NCBI RefSeq assembly: GCF_003427025.1
Contig: NZ_QVAI01000005.1
Location: 62,001 to 126,000, forward strand
Source of the DNA: Jiangella endophytica
GTDB taxonomy: Bacteria > Actinomycetota > Actinomycetes > Jiangellales > Jiangellaceae
Length of the DNA: 64,000 nt
Direction: 5' to 3'
Shown: positions 1 through 7,255 of the stretch, in pieces
How positions within the stretch are numbered: position 1 is the stretch's first letter
Layout of the letters: the number at the start of each line of letters is the position of its first letter
Position numbers and translations under genes: made by a program
Notes under the pieces: model-generated
Told to the model about the DNA's origin: nothing
The model's database searches: none
Seen by the model: only the letters and a program-made list of their open reading frames with translations

Positions 1-171
1 CTCGACGCGGGTGCCGCGGCGCTCGTAGCCGCGGGCGTCGAGCAGATCCTGGACGCGCGCGCGGGTGGCCGGCGCGACCTCCGTCCGGCCGTTGAGCACC
101 TTGCTGACCGTGGCCTCCGAGACACCGGCCTCGCGGGCGATCTCCGCGATCGTCACCCGGGTGTTCGTCAC
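1..171 (-). CDS. LacI-family transcriptional regulator, N-terminal part (cut by window edge)
   Basis: Only the first 57 codons are in the window. They form a LacI-type helix-turn-helix: V-T-I-A-E-I-A-R-E-A-G-V-S, then TVSKVLNG with the hinge-proximal R-G-Y-E segment. The GTG start overlaps the stop of the upstream FAH gene (GTGA), so the regulator is the last gene of a dehydratase-FAH-lacI operon. By position it is the likely reader of the paired palindromes at 2861-2873 and 2981-2993 that separate this operon from xylose isomerase. The effector is probably a pentose or its aldonic acid, which is inference because the ligand domain lies outside the window. Confidence 0.85.
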   Translation of the reverse strand, partial: MTNTRVTIAEIAREAGVSEATVSKVLNGRTEVAPATRARVQDLLDARGYERRGTRVE

Positions 172-1091
172 GGCGCCGGCCTGCCCGAGACCCGCAGCCG
201 GACGTCGTCGCGGGCGTCGACCAGCCACGACATCGCCTCGACGCCCTCGACGACCGGGTTGGCCAGCTCGCCCACGCCGCCGATCTCGATGCGGACGACG
301 TCGCCGGAGCGCAGCGTCCACGGCGCCGCCGGCACCAGGCAGGTGCCGGTCGACAGCACGGCGCCGTCGGGGAAGGCGTCGGCGCGCACGAGGAACGAGA
401 CCAGCTCGTCGAACCGGCGGCGCAGCTGGCTCGTGCTCGCCGTTCCCGACCAGTCGTCCGCGCCGTCGCGCTCGATGCGCATCGACACCGGCAACGCGTA
501 CGGGTCGGGCACCTCCCACGCCGGCCGGACGCCCGGGCCGACGGCGCACGCGCCGAGGTAGGCCTTGGCCTGTGGCAGGTAGAGCGGGTTCTCGCCCTCG
601 ATGGTGCGCGAGGAGACGTCGTTGCAGACGGTGTACCCGGCGATCTCGCCGTGGGCGGTGACGACGACCGCGACCTCGGGCTCCGGCACGTCGATGCGGG
701 AGTCGGCGCGGACGGCGATGGGCTCGCCGTCGCCGACCACCCGCCAGGCGACGGACTTGAAGAACAGCTCCGGGCGCTCGGCGTCGTAGACCAGCTCGTA
801 GACCGACGCGGCCCGTTCGCTCTCCTCGACCCGTGCCTCCTCGGACACCTTGTACGTGACGCCGCAGGCCCAGACCTCGGTGGCGGCGTCGACGGGCGGC
901 AGCAGCGAGACGTCTGCCACGGGGAACGACGGCCCCGACGCGCCCTCGACCGCCGTGCGCAGTTCGGCCAGCGGCAGCCGCCACAACGACCCGAGCGACG
1001 CGACCCCGTCCAGCGTCGTGACGGTGTCGCCGTCGAGGACGCCGACACTCGCGGCGGGGGACGTCGGGGTGGCGAATCTGACCAGCAGCAC
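168..1091 (-). CDS. FAH-family 2-keto-3-deoxy-pentonate dehydratase-like protein
   Basis: A 307-residue fumarylacetoacetate-hydrolase-fold protein. The metal-site acidic residues occur in the PEPEVAVVV segment, and the signature IEGENPLYLPQAKAY is shared, as I recall it, with the XylX/KdaD branch that dehydrates 2-keto-3-deoxy-pentonates to alpha-ketoglutarate semialdehyde. The GTG start lies 23 bp after the dehydratase stop; reading frames extending further upstream are shadow sequence of that gene. Next to an IlvD/Edd pentonate dehydratase it fits the second dehydration of a non-phosphorylative pentose (Weimberg or arabinose-type) route. A C-C bond hydrolase acting on another acyl-pyruvate cannot be excluded. 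Confidence 0.8.
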   Translation of the reverse strand: MLLVRFATPTSPAASVGVLDGDTVTTLDGVASLGSLWRLPLAELRTAVEGASGPSFPVADVSLLPPVDAATEVWACGVTYKVSEEARVEESERAASVYELVYDAERPELFFKSVAWRVVGDGEPIAVRADSRIDVPEPEVAVVVTAHGEIAGYTVCNDVSSRTIEGENPLYLPQAKAYLGACAVGPGVRPAWEVPDPYALPVSMRIERDGADDWSGTASTSQLRRRFDELVSFLVRADAFPDGAVLSTGTCLVPAAPWTLRSGDVVRIEIGGVGELANPVVEGVEAMSWLVDARDDVRLRVSGRPAP

Positions 1092-1114
1092 GTGGGGCTC
1101 CGTCCGGACGGGGT

Positions 1115-2845
1115 TCAGTGGGACTCGCGGGGCACGGCGGCGCCGCGAGAGCCGACGAGGAAGTCGAAGTCGGCGCCACGGTCGGCCTGCAGCACGTGCT
1201 GGGTGTACAGCCAGCCGTAACCGCTGCCGTGCGCCGGCTCCGGCGGCTTCCACGTGGCGCGCCGCCGCTCCAGCTCGTCGTCGTCGACGTCCAGGGTGAG
1301 CGTACGTGCGGCGACGTCGAGCGTGACGGTGTCGCCGGTGCGGACGAACGCCAGCGGCCCGCCGACCGCGGACTCGGGCGCCACGTGCAGCACGACGGTG
1401 CCGTACCCGGTGCCACTCATGCGCCCGTCGCAGACGCGCACCATGTCGGTGACGCCGGCGCGCAGCAGCTTCGTCGGGATCGGCACGTTGGCCACCTCGG
1501 GCATGCCCGGGTAGCCACGCGGGCCGGCGCCACGGATGACGATGACATCGTCGGCCGCGACATCGAGCGCGGGATCGTCGCAGACCTCGTGATACGCCTC
1601 CGGGGTGTCGAACACGACGGCCCGCCCGGTGTGCCGCAGCAGCTCGGGCGAGGCGGCCGACTGCTTGACCACGGCGCCGCCCGGCGCGAGGTTGCCGCGC
1701 AGCACCGCGGTGCCGGACCCGGCCGGCTGCAACGGCTCGCCCAGCGGCCGGATCACCTCGCGGTTCCAGCACCGCGCCGCCGCGACGTTCGCCCCGATGG
1801 ACCGCCCGGTGACGGTGAGCGCGTCGCCGTCCAGCAGCCCCGCCTCGGCGAGGTCGCGCAGCACCACCGGCAGCCCACCGGCGTAACAGAAGTCCTCCAT
1901 CAGGAACCGCCCGGACGGCATCAGGTCGACCACCGTGGGCACCGGCCGGGCCAGCTCGTCGAAATCGTCCAGCGACAGCTCCACCCCCAGCCGCCCCGCG
2001 ATGGCCAGCAGGTGGATGATCGCGTTCGTCGACCCGCCGATGGCCGCGTTGGCCCGGATCGCGTTGGCGAACGCCGCACGCGTCATGATCGCGCTCGGCC
2101 GCAGGTCGTCCTCGACCAGCGCGACGATGCGCCGGCCGGCCTCCTGCGCCACCTCGAACCGGCGCATGTCGACCGCCGGCCACGTCGCGGATCCCGGCAA
2201 CTGCATGCCCAGCGCCTCGGCCACGCACGCCATCGTCGACGCCGTCCCCATCGTCATGCAGTGCCCGCTGGACCGGGCCATGCAACCCTCGGCCTCGAAG
2301 ACCTCGTCCTGGGTCATCCGGCCGGCCTTGAGATCCTCCTCGAACTTCCACACGTGCGTGCCCGAGCCGACGTCCTGGCCGCGGAACTTGCCGTTGAGCA
2401 TCGGCCCGCCGGTGACCATGACCGCCGGCAGATCGACGCTGGCCGCGCCCATCAGCAGACCCGGCGTGGTCTTGTCACACCCCGACAGCAACACCACCCC
2501 GTCGAGCGGGTTGGCCCGGATCAGCTCCTCGGCCTGCATGGCCAGCAGGTTCCGGTAGAACATCGCCGTCGGCCGGATCAGCGTCTCGCCGGTCGCCATC
2601 ACCGGGAACTCCAACGGGAACCCACCGGCCTGCCAGACGCCGCGCTTCACCGCCTCGGCGACCCGGTTCAGGTGCGCGTTGCACGGCGCCAGCTCCGACC
2701 ACGTCGACGCGATGCCGATGACCGGCCGCCCGTCGAACACCTCGGCGCCGAAGCCCTGATTGCGCATCCAGGAGCGGTAGATCATGCCGGACCGGCCGGC
2801 CGCGCCGAACCAGGCCCGGCTACGGCGAATGTCGTCGTGCGTCAC
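1115..2845 (-). CDS. IlvD/Edd-family dehydratase, probable L-arabinonate/D-xylonate dehydratase
   Basis: A 576-residue dehydratase with the three Fe-S-cluster cysteines of the pentonate-dehydratase branch: C55 (LAPCNAH), C123 (SGCDKTTPG) and C196 ([11 protein letters not shown]), plus K125 for Mg2+/carbamate. The [10 protein letters not shown] block near the C terminus carries the presumed catalytic serine. The N terminus ([19 protein letters not shown]) resembles arabinonate/xylonate dehydratases rather than the biosynthetic IlvD. It is first in an operon with the FAH protein and LacI regulator. A palindromic operator lies 15 bp upstream of the start, so expression should be substrate-inducible. 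Choosing arabinonate or xylonate as substrate is inference; the xylA neighbour favours a xylose/arabinose context. Confidence 0.88.
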   Translation of the reverse strand: MTHDDIRRSRAWFGAAGRSGMIYRSWMRNQGFGAEVFDGRPVIGIASTWSELAPCNAHLNRVAEAVKRGVWQAGGFPLEFPVMATGETLIRPTAMFYRNLLAMQAEELIRANPLDGVVLLSGCDKTTPGLLMGAASVDLPAVMVTGGPMLNGKFRGQDVGSGTHVWKFEEDLKAGRMTQDEVFEAEGCMARSSGHCMTMGTASTMACVAEALGMQLPGSATWPAVDMRRFEVAQEAGRRIVALVEDDLRPSAIMTRAAFANAIRANAAIGGSTNAIIHLLAIAGRLGVELSLDDFDELARPVPTVVDLMPSGRFLMEDFCYAGGLPVVLRDLAEAGLLDGDALTVTGRSIGANVAAARCWNREVIRPLGEPLQPAGSGTAVLRGNLAPGGAVVKQSAASPELLRHTGRAVVFDTPEAYHEVCDDPALDVAADDVIVIRGAGPRGYPGMPEVANVPIPTKLLRAGVTDMVRVCDGRMSGTGYGTVVLHVAPESAVGGPLAFVRTGDTVTLDVAARTLTLDVDDDELERRRATWKPPEPAHGSGYGWLYTQHVLQADRGADFDFLVGSRGAAVPRESH

Positions 2846-2860
2846 GAATCACTCCAACGG

Positions 2861-2873
2861 CCGAAAGTTTCGG
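2861..2873. promoter_or_regulatory. Operator 1 of the divergent pentose locus
   Basis: CCGAAAGTTTCGG is a 13-bp palindrome, perfect apart from its central base, lying 15 bp upstream of the dehydratase start. A near-identical copy sits in front of xylA. Odd-length CGAAA-N-TTTCG palindromes suit a LacI-family dimer; the LacI gene at the end of this operon is the natural candidate. Confidence 0.7.
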
Positions 2874-2980
2874 AACAGCCACCGTAACGAGCGTCACAGT
2901 CTCACGTCAATGGCGACACATCAACCCACGTCCGACCCTTGCGGCCCGCTCGACACGGGCCTAGTGTGGCGACGTATCTC

Positions 2981-2993
2981 AAGAAACTTTCGG
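2981..2993. promoter_or_regulatory. Operator 2, in front of xylA
   Basis: AAGAAACTTTCGG matches the reverse complement of the upstream operator at 11 of 13 positions. It directly abuts the xylA Shine-Dalgarno sequence (GGAGG at 2996-3000), so bound repressor would block transcription of xylA. The two sites are 107 bp apart, compatible with a DNA loop. Confidence 0.65.
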
Positions 2994-3008
2994 CTGGAGG
3001 CCGCGCGC

Positions 3009-4166
3009 ATGAACGACTACACCCCCACCCGTGAGGACAGGTTCTCCTTCGGCCTCTGGACGGTCGGCTGGGAGGGCGTGGACGTCTTCGGCGGCGCCGT
3101 CCGGCCGCGGCTCGACCCCGCGGTCGCCGTGCACAAGCTCGCCGAGCTGGGCGCCTACGGCATCACGTTCCACGACAACGACGTCATCCCGTTCGGCGCG
3201 TCGCCGTCCGAGCGCGACGCCGCGCTGAAGCCGTTCCGCGCGGCCCTCGACGAGACCGGCCTGCAGGTCCCGATGGTCACCACGAACCTGTTCTCGCACC
3301 CGGTCTTCCGCGACGGCGGGTTCACCAACAACGACCGCGACGTGCGCCGCTTCGCCATCCGCAAGGCCGCCGACCAGCTCGACCTCGGCGCCGAGCTGGG
3401 CGCCAAGGTGTTCGTCGCCTGGGGCGGCCGCGAAGGCGCGGAGTCGGGCGCGGCGAAGGACGTCAGGGCCGCGCTGGACCGCTACAAGGAGGCGTTCGAC
3501 CTCCTCGGCCAGTACATCCTCGACCGCGGCTACGACATGAAGGTGGCCATCGAGCCGAAGCCGAACGAGCCGCGCGGCGACATCCTGCTGCCGACCATCG
3601 GCCACGCCATCGCGTTCATCAACGAGCTCGAGCACCCCGAGCTGGTCGGCCTCAACCCCGAGGTGGGGCACGAGGAGATGGCGTCGATGAACTACGCGCA
3701 CGGCATCGCCCAGGCGCTCTGGCACGGCAAGCTCTTCCACATCGACCTCAACGGCCAGACCGGCCCGCGCTACGACCAGGACTTCCGGTTCGGCGCCGGC
3801 AACGCGCGCGGCGCCTTCTGGACCGTCGACGTCATCGAGTCCGGCGGCTACGACGGCCCGCGCCACTTCGACTTCAAGCCGCCGCGCACCGAGGACCTCG
3901 ACGGCGTCTGGGCGTCGGCCGCGGGCTGCATGCGCAACTACCTGATCCTGCTCGAGAAGACCGCCGCGTTCCGCGCCGACCCGGAGGTCCAGGAGGCACT
4001 GGCCGCGGCCCGGCTGGACCAGCTCGCCACGCCGACCGCGGCGCCCGGCGAGACCGTCGACTCCCTGCGGGCCGACGAGTTCGACCCCGAGGAGGCGGCG
4101 CAGCGCGGCATGGCGTTCGAGCGGCTCGACCAGCTGGCGCTGGACTATCTGTACGGCGTGCGCTGA
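3009..4166 (+). CDS. xylA: Xylose isomerase
   Basis: A 385-residue protein of the short actinobacterial xylose-isomerase class, cytoplasmic, converting D-xylose to D-xylulose. Metal and substrate residues are in place: the catalytic-site His in TFHDND, Glu and Lys in [11 protein letters not shown], Glu/His in [11 protein letters not shown], the DQD pair in PRYDQDF and Asp in FDFKPP. The ATG is chosen because GGAGG lies 8 bp upstream and the family N terminus ([15 protein letters not shown]) begins there; the longer upstream reading frame crosses the operator region. It is divergent from the oxidative-type dehydratase operon, so isomerase and dehydratase routes appear to share one regulator. 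No xylB kinase follows. Confidence 0.96.
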   Translation: MNDYTPTREDRFSFGLWTVGWEGVDVFGGAVRPRLDPAVAVHKLAELGAYGITFHDNDVIPFGASPSERDAALKPFRAALDETGLQVPMVTTNLFSHPVFRDGGFTNNDRDVRRFAIRKAADQLDLGAELGAKVFVAWGGREGAESGAAKDVRAALDRYKEAFDLLGQYILDRGYDMKVAIEPKPNEPRGDILLPTIGHAIAFINELEHPELVGLNPEVGHEEMASMNYAHGIAQALWHGKLFHIDLNGQTGPRYDQDFRFGAGNARGAFWTVDVIESGGYDGPRHFDFKPPRTEDLDGVWASAAGCMRNYLILLEKTAAFRADPEVQEALAAARLDQLATPTAAPGETVDSLRADEFDPEEAAQRGMAFERLDQLALDYLYGVR

Positions 4167-4176
4167 GATCGGTGGG

Positions 4177-5061
4177 GTGAGCTGGTTCCTGCTCGGCGCT
4201 CCGTGGGACTGTTCGGCGTCCCGCCGGGGTGAGGCCGCGGCGCCGGCCGCGCTGCGGGCGGCCGGGCTGGCGGAGCTGGTCGAGGCCGATCTGGGCGACG
4301 CCGGCACCGTCATCGAGGGCGCGACGCGCGACCCGGAGACCGGGGTGCTGGCGTTGCCCGCGACGGTGGCGGCGGCGCGCGCCCTGACGGCGTCCCTGGT
4401 CGCCGCGCTGCGGGACCGGCCAGGGTCACGGCCGCTGGTCGCGGGCGGCGACTGCAGCCTGCTGCTCGGCGTGGTCCCGGCGCTGCTGGCGGTCGCCGGC
4501 CCGGTGGGGCTGTGGTTCGCCGACGGCCACCCGGACTACCTCGACGGCGCGGCGTCCGACACCGGCGAGACCGCCGACATGGAACTCGCGATCCTCACCG
4601 GCGACGGCGCGCCGGCGCTGGTGTCGCTGGGCGGGACGGTCCCGATGGTCGAGCCCTCCGCCGTCGTTCTGCTCGGGCACCGGACCACCGGTCTGGACCC
4701 GGGCTCCGCGGCCGAGGTCGACCGGCTACCCGCGGCGCTGCACCGCATCGCCGCGCCGGAGCTGCTGGCCGATCCCGCGGCGGCCGGGCGCGGCGCACGC
4801 GACCTGCTCGACGACGCGGGCGGCACGGCCGGCGGCTGGCTGCACGTCGACCTCGACGTGCTCGATCCGTCGGCGCTGCCGGCGGTGTCGTACCCGCAGG
4901 CGGGCGGGCCGACGTGGGAGCAGCTGGCCGCGGCGCTGGCCCCGCTGGCGGCGTCGCCGCGGCTCCTCGGCGTCAGCGTCGCCGACTTCCGCGCCGATCT
5001 CGACCCGTCCGGTGAATACGCCGAACGCATCGTGGAGCTGCTGCGCGGGATCGTACGATGA
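4177..5061 (+). CDS. Arginase/agmatinase-family (ureohydrolase) protein
   Basis: A 294-residue ureohydrolase-fold protein starting with GTG 10 bp after xylA. The three metal motifs are recognisable: GGDCSLLLG (normally GGDHS), FADGHPDYLD (DxHxD kept) and HVDLDVLDPS. The first Mn2+-ligand histidine is a cysteine, so either metal binding is altered or this is a divergent branch. Substrate (arginine, agmatine, guanidino acid or formiminoglutamate) cannot be read. The close spacing to xylA suggests co-transcription, but no functional link to pentose use is evident. It ends just before the tRNA-like sequence. Confidence 0.8.
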   Translation: MSWFLLGAPWDCSASRRGEAAAPAALRAAGLAELVEADLGDAGTVIEGATRDPETGVLALPATVAAARALTASLVAALRDRPGSRPLVAGGDCSLLLGVVPALLAVAGPVGLWFADGHPDYLDGAASDTGETADMELAILTGDGAPALVSLGGTVPMVEPSAVVLLGHRTTGLDPGSAAEVDRLPAALHRIAAPELLADPAAAGRGARDLLDDAGGTAGGWLHVDLDVLDPSALPAVSYPQAGGPTWEQLAAALAPLAASPRLLGVSVADFRADLDPSGEYAERIVELLRGIVR

Positions 5062-5071
5062 GCGCGCGCCT

Positions 5072-5146
5072 CATGGCGTAGATCAGTGGCAGATCGCCCG
5101 GCTGCTTACCCGGAGGGCGCGGGTTCGATTCCTGCCTCCATGTCCA
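5072..5146 (+). tRNA. Atypical tRNA-like gene, anticodon position reads GCU, CCA encoded
   Basis: The sequence folds as a class-I cloverleaf. The acceptor stem is 5072-5078/5136-5142 (6 of 7 pairs, C-U mismatch) and is followed by U73 and encoded CCA (5144-5146). U8-A9 are present. The D-stem GATC/GATC has loop AGTGGCA with A14, G18, G19 and A21. The anticodon stem is CCCGG/CCCGG with one C-C mismatch and loop CTGCTTA. The variable loop has five bases, and the T-stem GCGGG/CCTGC has loop TTCGATT. The anticodon position reads GCU (Ser), yet there is no long serine variable arm, and base 37 is U rather than a purine. An 8-nt-loop fold with four perfect pairs is also possible. It may be a non-canonical or decayed tRNA; its charging identity cannot be stated. 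Confidence 0.55.
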
Positions 5147-5553
5147 CGTCAGCCGGACCGGACGGAGTCCTCGTGGCCGACGAGCACCAAGCCTCGCCCG
5201 GGTACGCCTTCGGTCAGCTGGAACGCGCCCTGCGCATGGCCGCCGAACACGACGACCCGGCGGCACGAGAGCGGGCCCGGGCCAAGGCGGCCCGCTGGCG
5301 CACCGTGCTCGACGGCATGGCCGACGGCCGGTTTGACGGTCAGGTCGCGCACACCGGTGGCCGGCTGCGGGAGCTGGCCGACGACGCCGCGCTGACCCGC
5401 TTCCGTCCGGCCGTCGACGGGTTCGCCCACGTGGCCGGCGGCGGCCGGATCGAGCCGGGCGGCACGGTCCGCGGCGGCACCGGGCGACGCCTGCTCGGCT
5501 GGGCCGCCGGCCCGCACTGGTACCTCACCGGTGCTCCGGCTCGCGAAGGCTGA
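5140..5553 (+). CDS. Hypothetical protein overlapping the tRNA-like 3' end; possibly frameshifted
   Basis: The ORF begins with an ATG inside the acceptor stem of the tRNA-like gene; no Shine-Dalgarno precedes it. A GTG at 5173, behind GGACGGAG, is a better-supported start. Residues from LVADEHQASPGY through ARAKAARWRTVLDGMADGR are rich in Ala/Arg/Glu and helical. From memory, this segment opens a longer conserved actinobacterial protein whose next residues resemble LTVGSRTPVA. Such a stretch (LTVRSRTPVAG) is present here in the other frame from about 5331, so a single-base shift may have broken the gene. The remaining C-terminal 65 residues are unrecognised. Confidence 0.4.
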   Translation: MSTSAGPDGVLVADEHQASPGYAFGQLERALRMAAEHDDPAARERARAKAARWRTVLDGMADGRFDGQVAHTGGRLRELADDAALTRFRPAVDGFAHVAGGGRIEPGGTVRGGTGRRLLGWAAGPHWYLTGAPAREG

Positions 5554-5566
5554 CGACGCCGACCCG

Positions 5567-5827
5567 CTACTCCTCCAGGTCGTCGTCGCGCGAGTCGACG
5601 GTCATCCTGCCGTACGGCTCGACCGGGTCGACCCCGCGACCGTCGGGCAGCAGCGGCGGTGCGACCGAGTCGCGGTCGGGATCGATCACTCTGAGGACCA
5701 CCTGGAGTTCGCCGGCCGGAGGCACGGGCGGGGAATCGGCGCCGGACGGCGCCGTGGCCGCGAGCGCCACCGTGGAGCCGGCGATCGCGACCACCGGCAC
5801 CGCCAGCCGGATGACCAACCGTCGCAT
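5567..5827 (-). CDS. Small exported hypothetical protein
   Basis: An 86-residue protein with a clear Sec signal: MRRLVIRLAV, hydrophobic core VVAIAGSTVALA, and an Ala-rich cleavage region near residue 25. The mature part is short, proline- and aspartate-rich, with no cysteine pair or recognised domain. It is transcribed away from the preceding gene and lies 39 bp downstream of the decarboxylase stop in the same direction. Function unknown. Confidence 0.55.
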   Translation of the reverse strand: MRRLVIRLAVPVVAIAGSTVALAATAPSGADSPPVPPAGELQVVLRVIDPDRDSVAPPLLPDGRGVDPVEPYGRMTVDSRDDDLEE

Positions 5828-5866
5828 CGTCCGCCTCTCCTCCGTCGCGCCGGGCCTCGAGCCTCG

Positions 5867-7246
5867 TCAGTCCGCGGCGGCGCGGGCCAGGGCGTCGAGG
5901 CCGCGGGCGACGTCGGTGTCGGTCGTGGACCAGTTGCTCACCGAGATCCGCAGCACCTCCCGGCCCCGCCACCGTGAGCCGGTCATCCACACCGTGCCGT
6001 CGGCCATCAGCCGCCGGCCCACCTCGCGGGTGCGGTCGTCGTCGCCGAAGGCGAGGCAGACCTGGGTGAACACGACGTCGTTGAGAACCTCGGCGCCGGG
6101 GACGTCCCGGGCTCCGGCCGCGAAGGCGGCCGCGTGGCGGCACAGCCGGTCGACCAGCGCGGACAGGCCGGACCGGCCGAGTGATCGCAGCGCCGCCCAC
6201 ACCGGCACCGACCGCGCCCGCCGCGACGTCTCGGGCACCCGCTCGTACGGCTCCAGGTACGCCGCGTCGGTGAGCAGGTAGTCGCCGTGATAGCTCATGG
6301 CCGACCGCATCGCCGCCGGGTCGCGGACCGCGACGACGCCGCTGTCGTACGGCACGTTCAGGGTCTTGTGCGCATCCGTCGCCCAGGAGTCGGCCGCCGC
6401 GGCGCCGTCGAGCAGCCCGCGGGTACGGGGTGAGGTGGCCGCCCAGAGGCCGAACGCGCCGTCGACGTGGACCCAGGCGCCGGCGGCGTGCGCGGCTGGG
6501 ATCGCCGCGGCGAACGGATCGAAGCCGCCGGAATGGACGTTGCCGGCCTGCAGGCAGACGATCGTCGGCCGGCCACCGTCATCGGCCAGCGCGACCTCCA
6601 GCGCCGCGGCGCTCAGCCGCCCCTGGTCGTCGACGTCGACGGGTTCCGGCGCGCCGAGCCCGAGGTAGCGGAGGGCGACGTCGACGGAGTCGTGCCGCTC
6701 GGCGCCCACCAGCACCCGGACGGACGGCGCCCCGCTGAGCCCACGCGAGCCGGCGTCCCAGCCGGCCCGGGCCAGGACGGCGTCGCGAGCGGCCGCGAGC
6801 CCTGCGAAGTTCGCCATCGTGGCGCCGGTGACGAACCCGACCCCGGCGTTGCCCGGCAGCCCCAGGACGTCCAGCAGCCAGGCCGCCGCGATGTCGTCGA
6901 CGGCGCTGCCGGCCGGGCTCGCCGCCCGCAGTGCGGCGTTCTGATCCCACGCGCTGACCAGCCAGTCCGCCGCCAGCGCCGCCGGCAGCGTGCCACCGAT
7001 GACGAATCCGAAGAACCGCCCCGACGGCGTCGCCACCAGTCCCGGTTCCGCGGCGTCGGCCAGCAGCCGCACCACGTCGGCCGGGTCGGCGGGGCCGTCG
7101 GGCAGGTCGGCGCCCAGTGCCGCCCGCACGTCGTCGGCGCTCGCCTCGGCGCGCACCACCCGTTCGTCCAGCCGGTCCAGCCAGGCCCGGGCCCGCGTAC
7201 TGGCGACGTCCAGTGCGGCATCGAAGTCATCGCGTGGAGCACTCAT
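5867..7246 (-). CDS. PLP-dependent group II amino-acid decarboxylase family protein
   Basis: A 459-residue fold-type-I PLP enzyme. The Schiff-base lysine is in TDAHKTLNVPYD; the cofactor-binding Asp-x-Ala/His neighbourhood is AWVHVDGAFGLWA; FVTGATMANFAGL is the phosphate-binding turn. This layout is that of the aromatic-amino-acid/glutamate/DABA decarboxylase family. Substrate is not readable; many actinobacterial members are annotated simply as aspartate-aminotransferase-superfamily proteins. It stops 9 bp short of the BTAD regulator gene's end on the same strand, so it is downstream of that gene and may be co-transcribed with it. Confidence 0.85.
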   Translation of the reverse strand: MSAPRDDFDAALDVASTRARAWLDRLDERVVRAEASADDVRAALGADLPDGPADPADVVRLLADAAEPGLVATPSGRFFGFVIGGTLPAALAADWLVSAWDQNAALRAASPAGSAVDDIAAAWLLDVLGLPGNAGVGFVTGATMANFAGLAAARDAVLARAGWDAGSRGLSGAPSVRVLVGAERHDSVDVALRYLGLGAPEPVDVDDQGRLSAAALEVALADDGGRPTIVCLQAGNVHSGGFDPFAAAIPAAHAAGAWVHVDGAFGLWAATSPRTRGLLDGAAAADSWATDAHKTLNVPYDSGVVAVRDPAAMRSAMSYHGDYLLTDAAYLEPYERVPETSRRARSVPVWAALRSLGRSGLSALVDRLCRHAAAFAAGARDVPGAEVLNDVVFTQVCLAFGDDDRTREVGRRLMADGTVWMTGSRWRGREVLRISVSNWSTTDTDVARGLDALARAAAD

Positions 7247-7255
7247 CCCGACCCC

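Noticed and set aside
2784-3008. 75-codon N-terminal extension of xylose isomerase
   Set aside because: It would cross the dehydratase start and both operators; the ATG at 3009 has a good ribosome site and matches the family N terminus.
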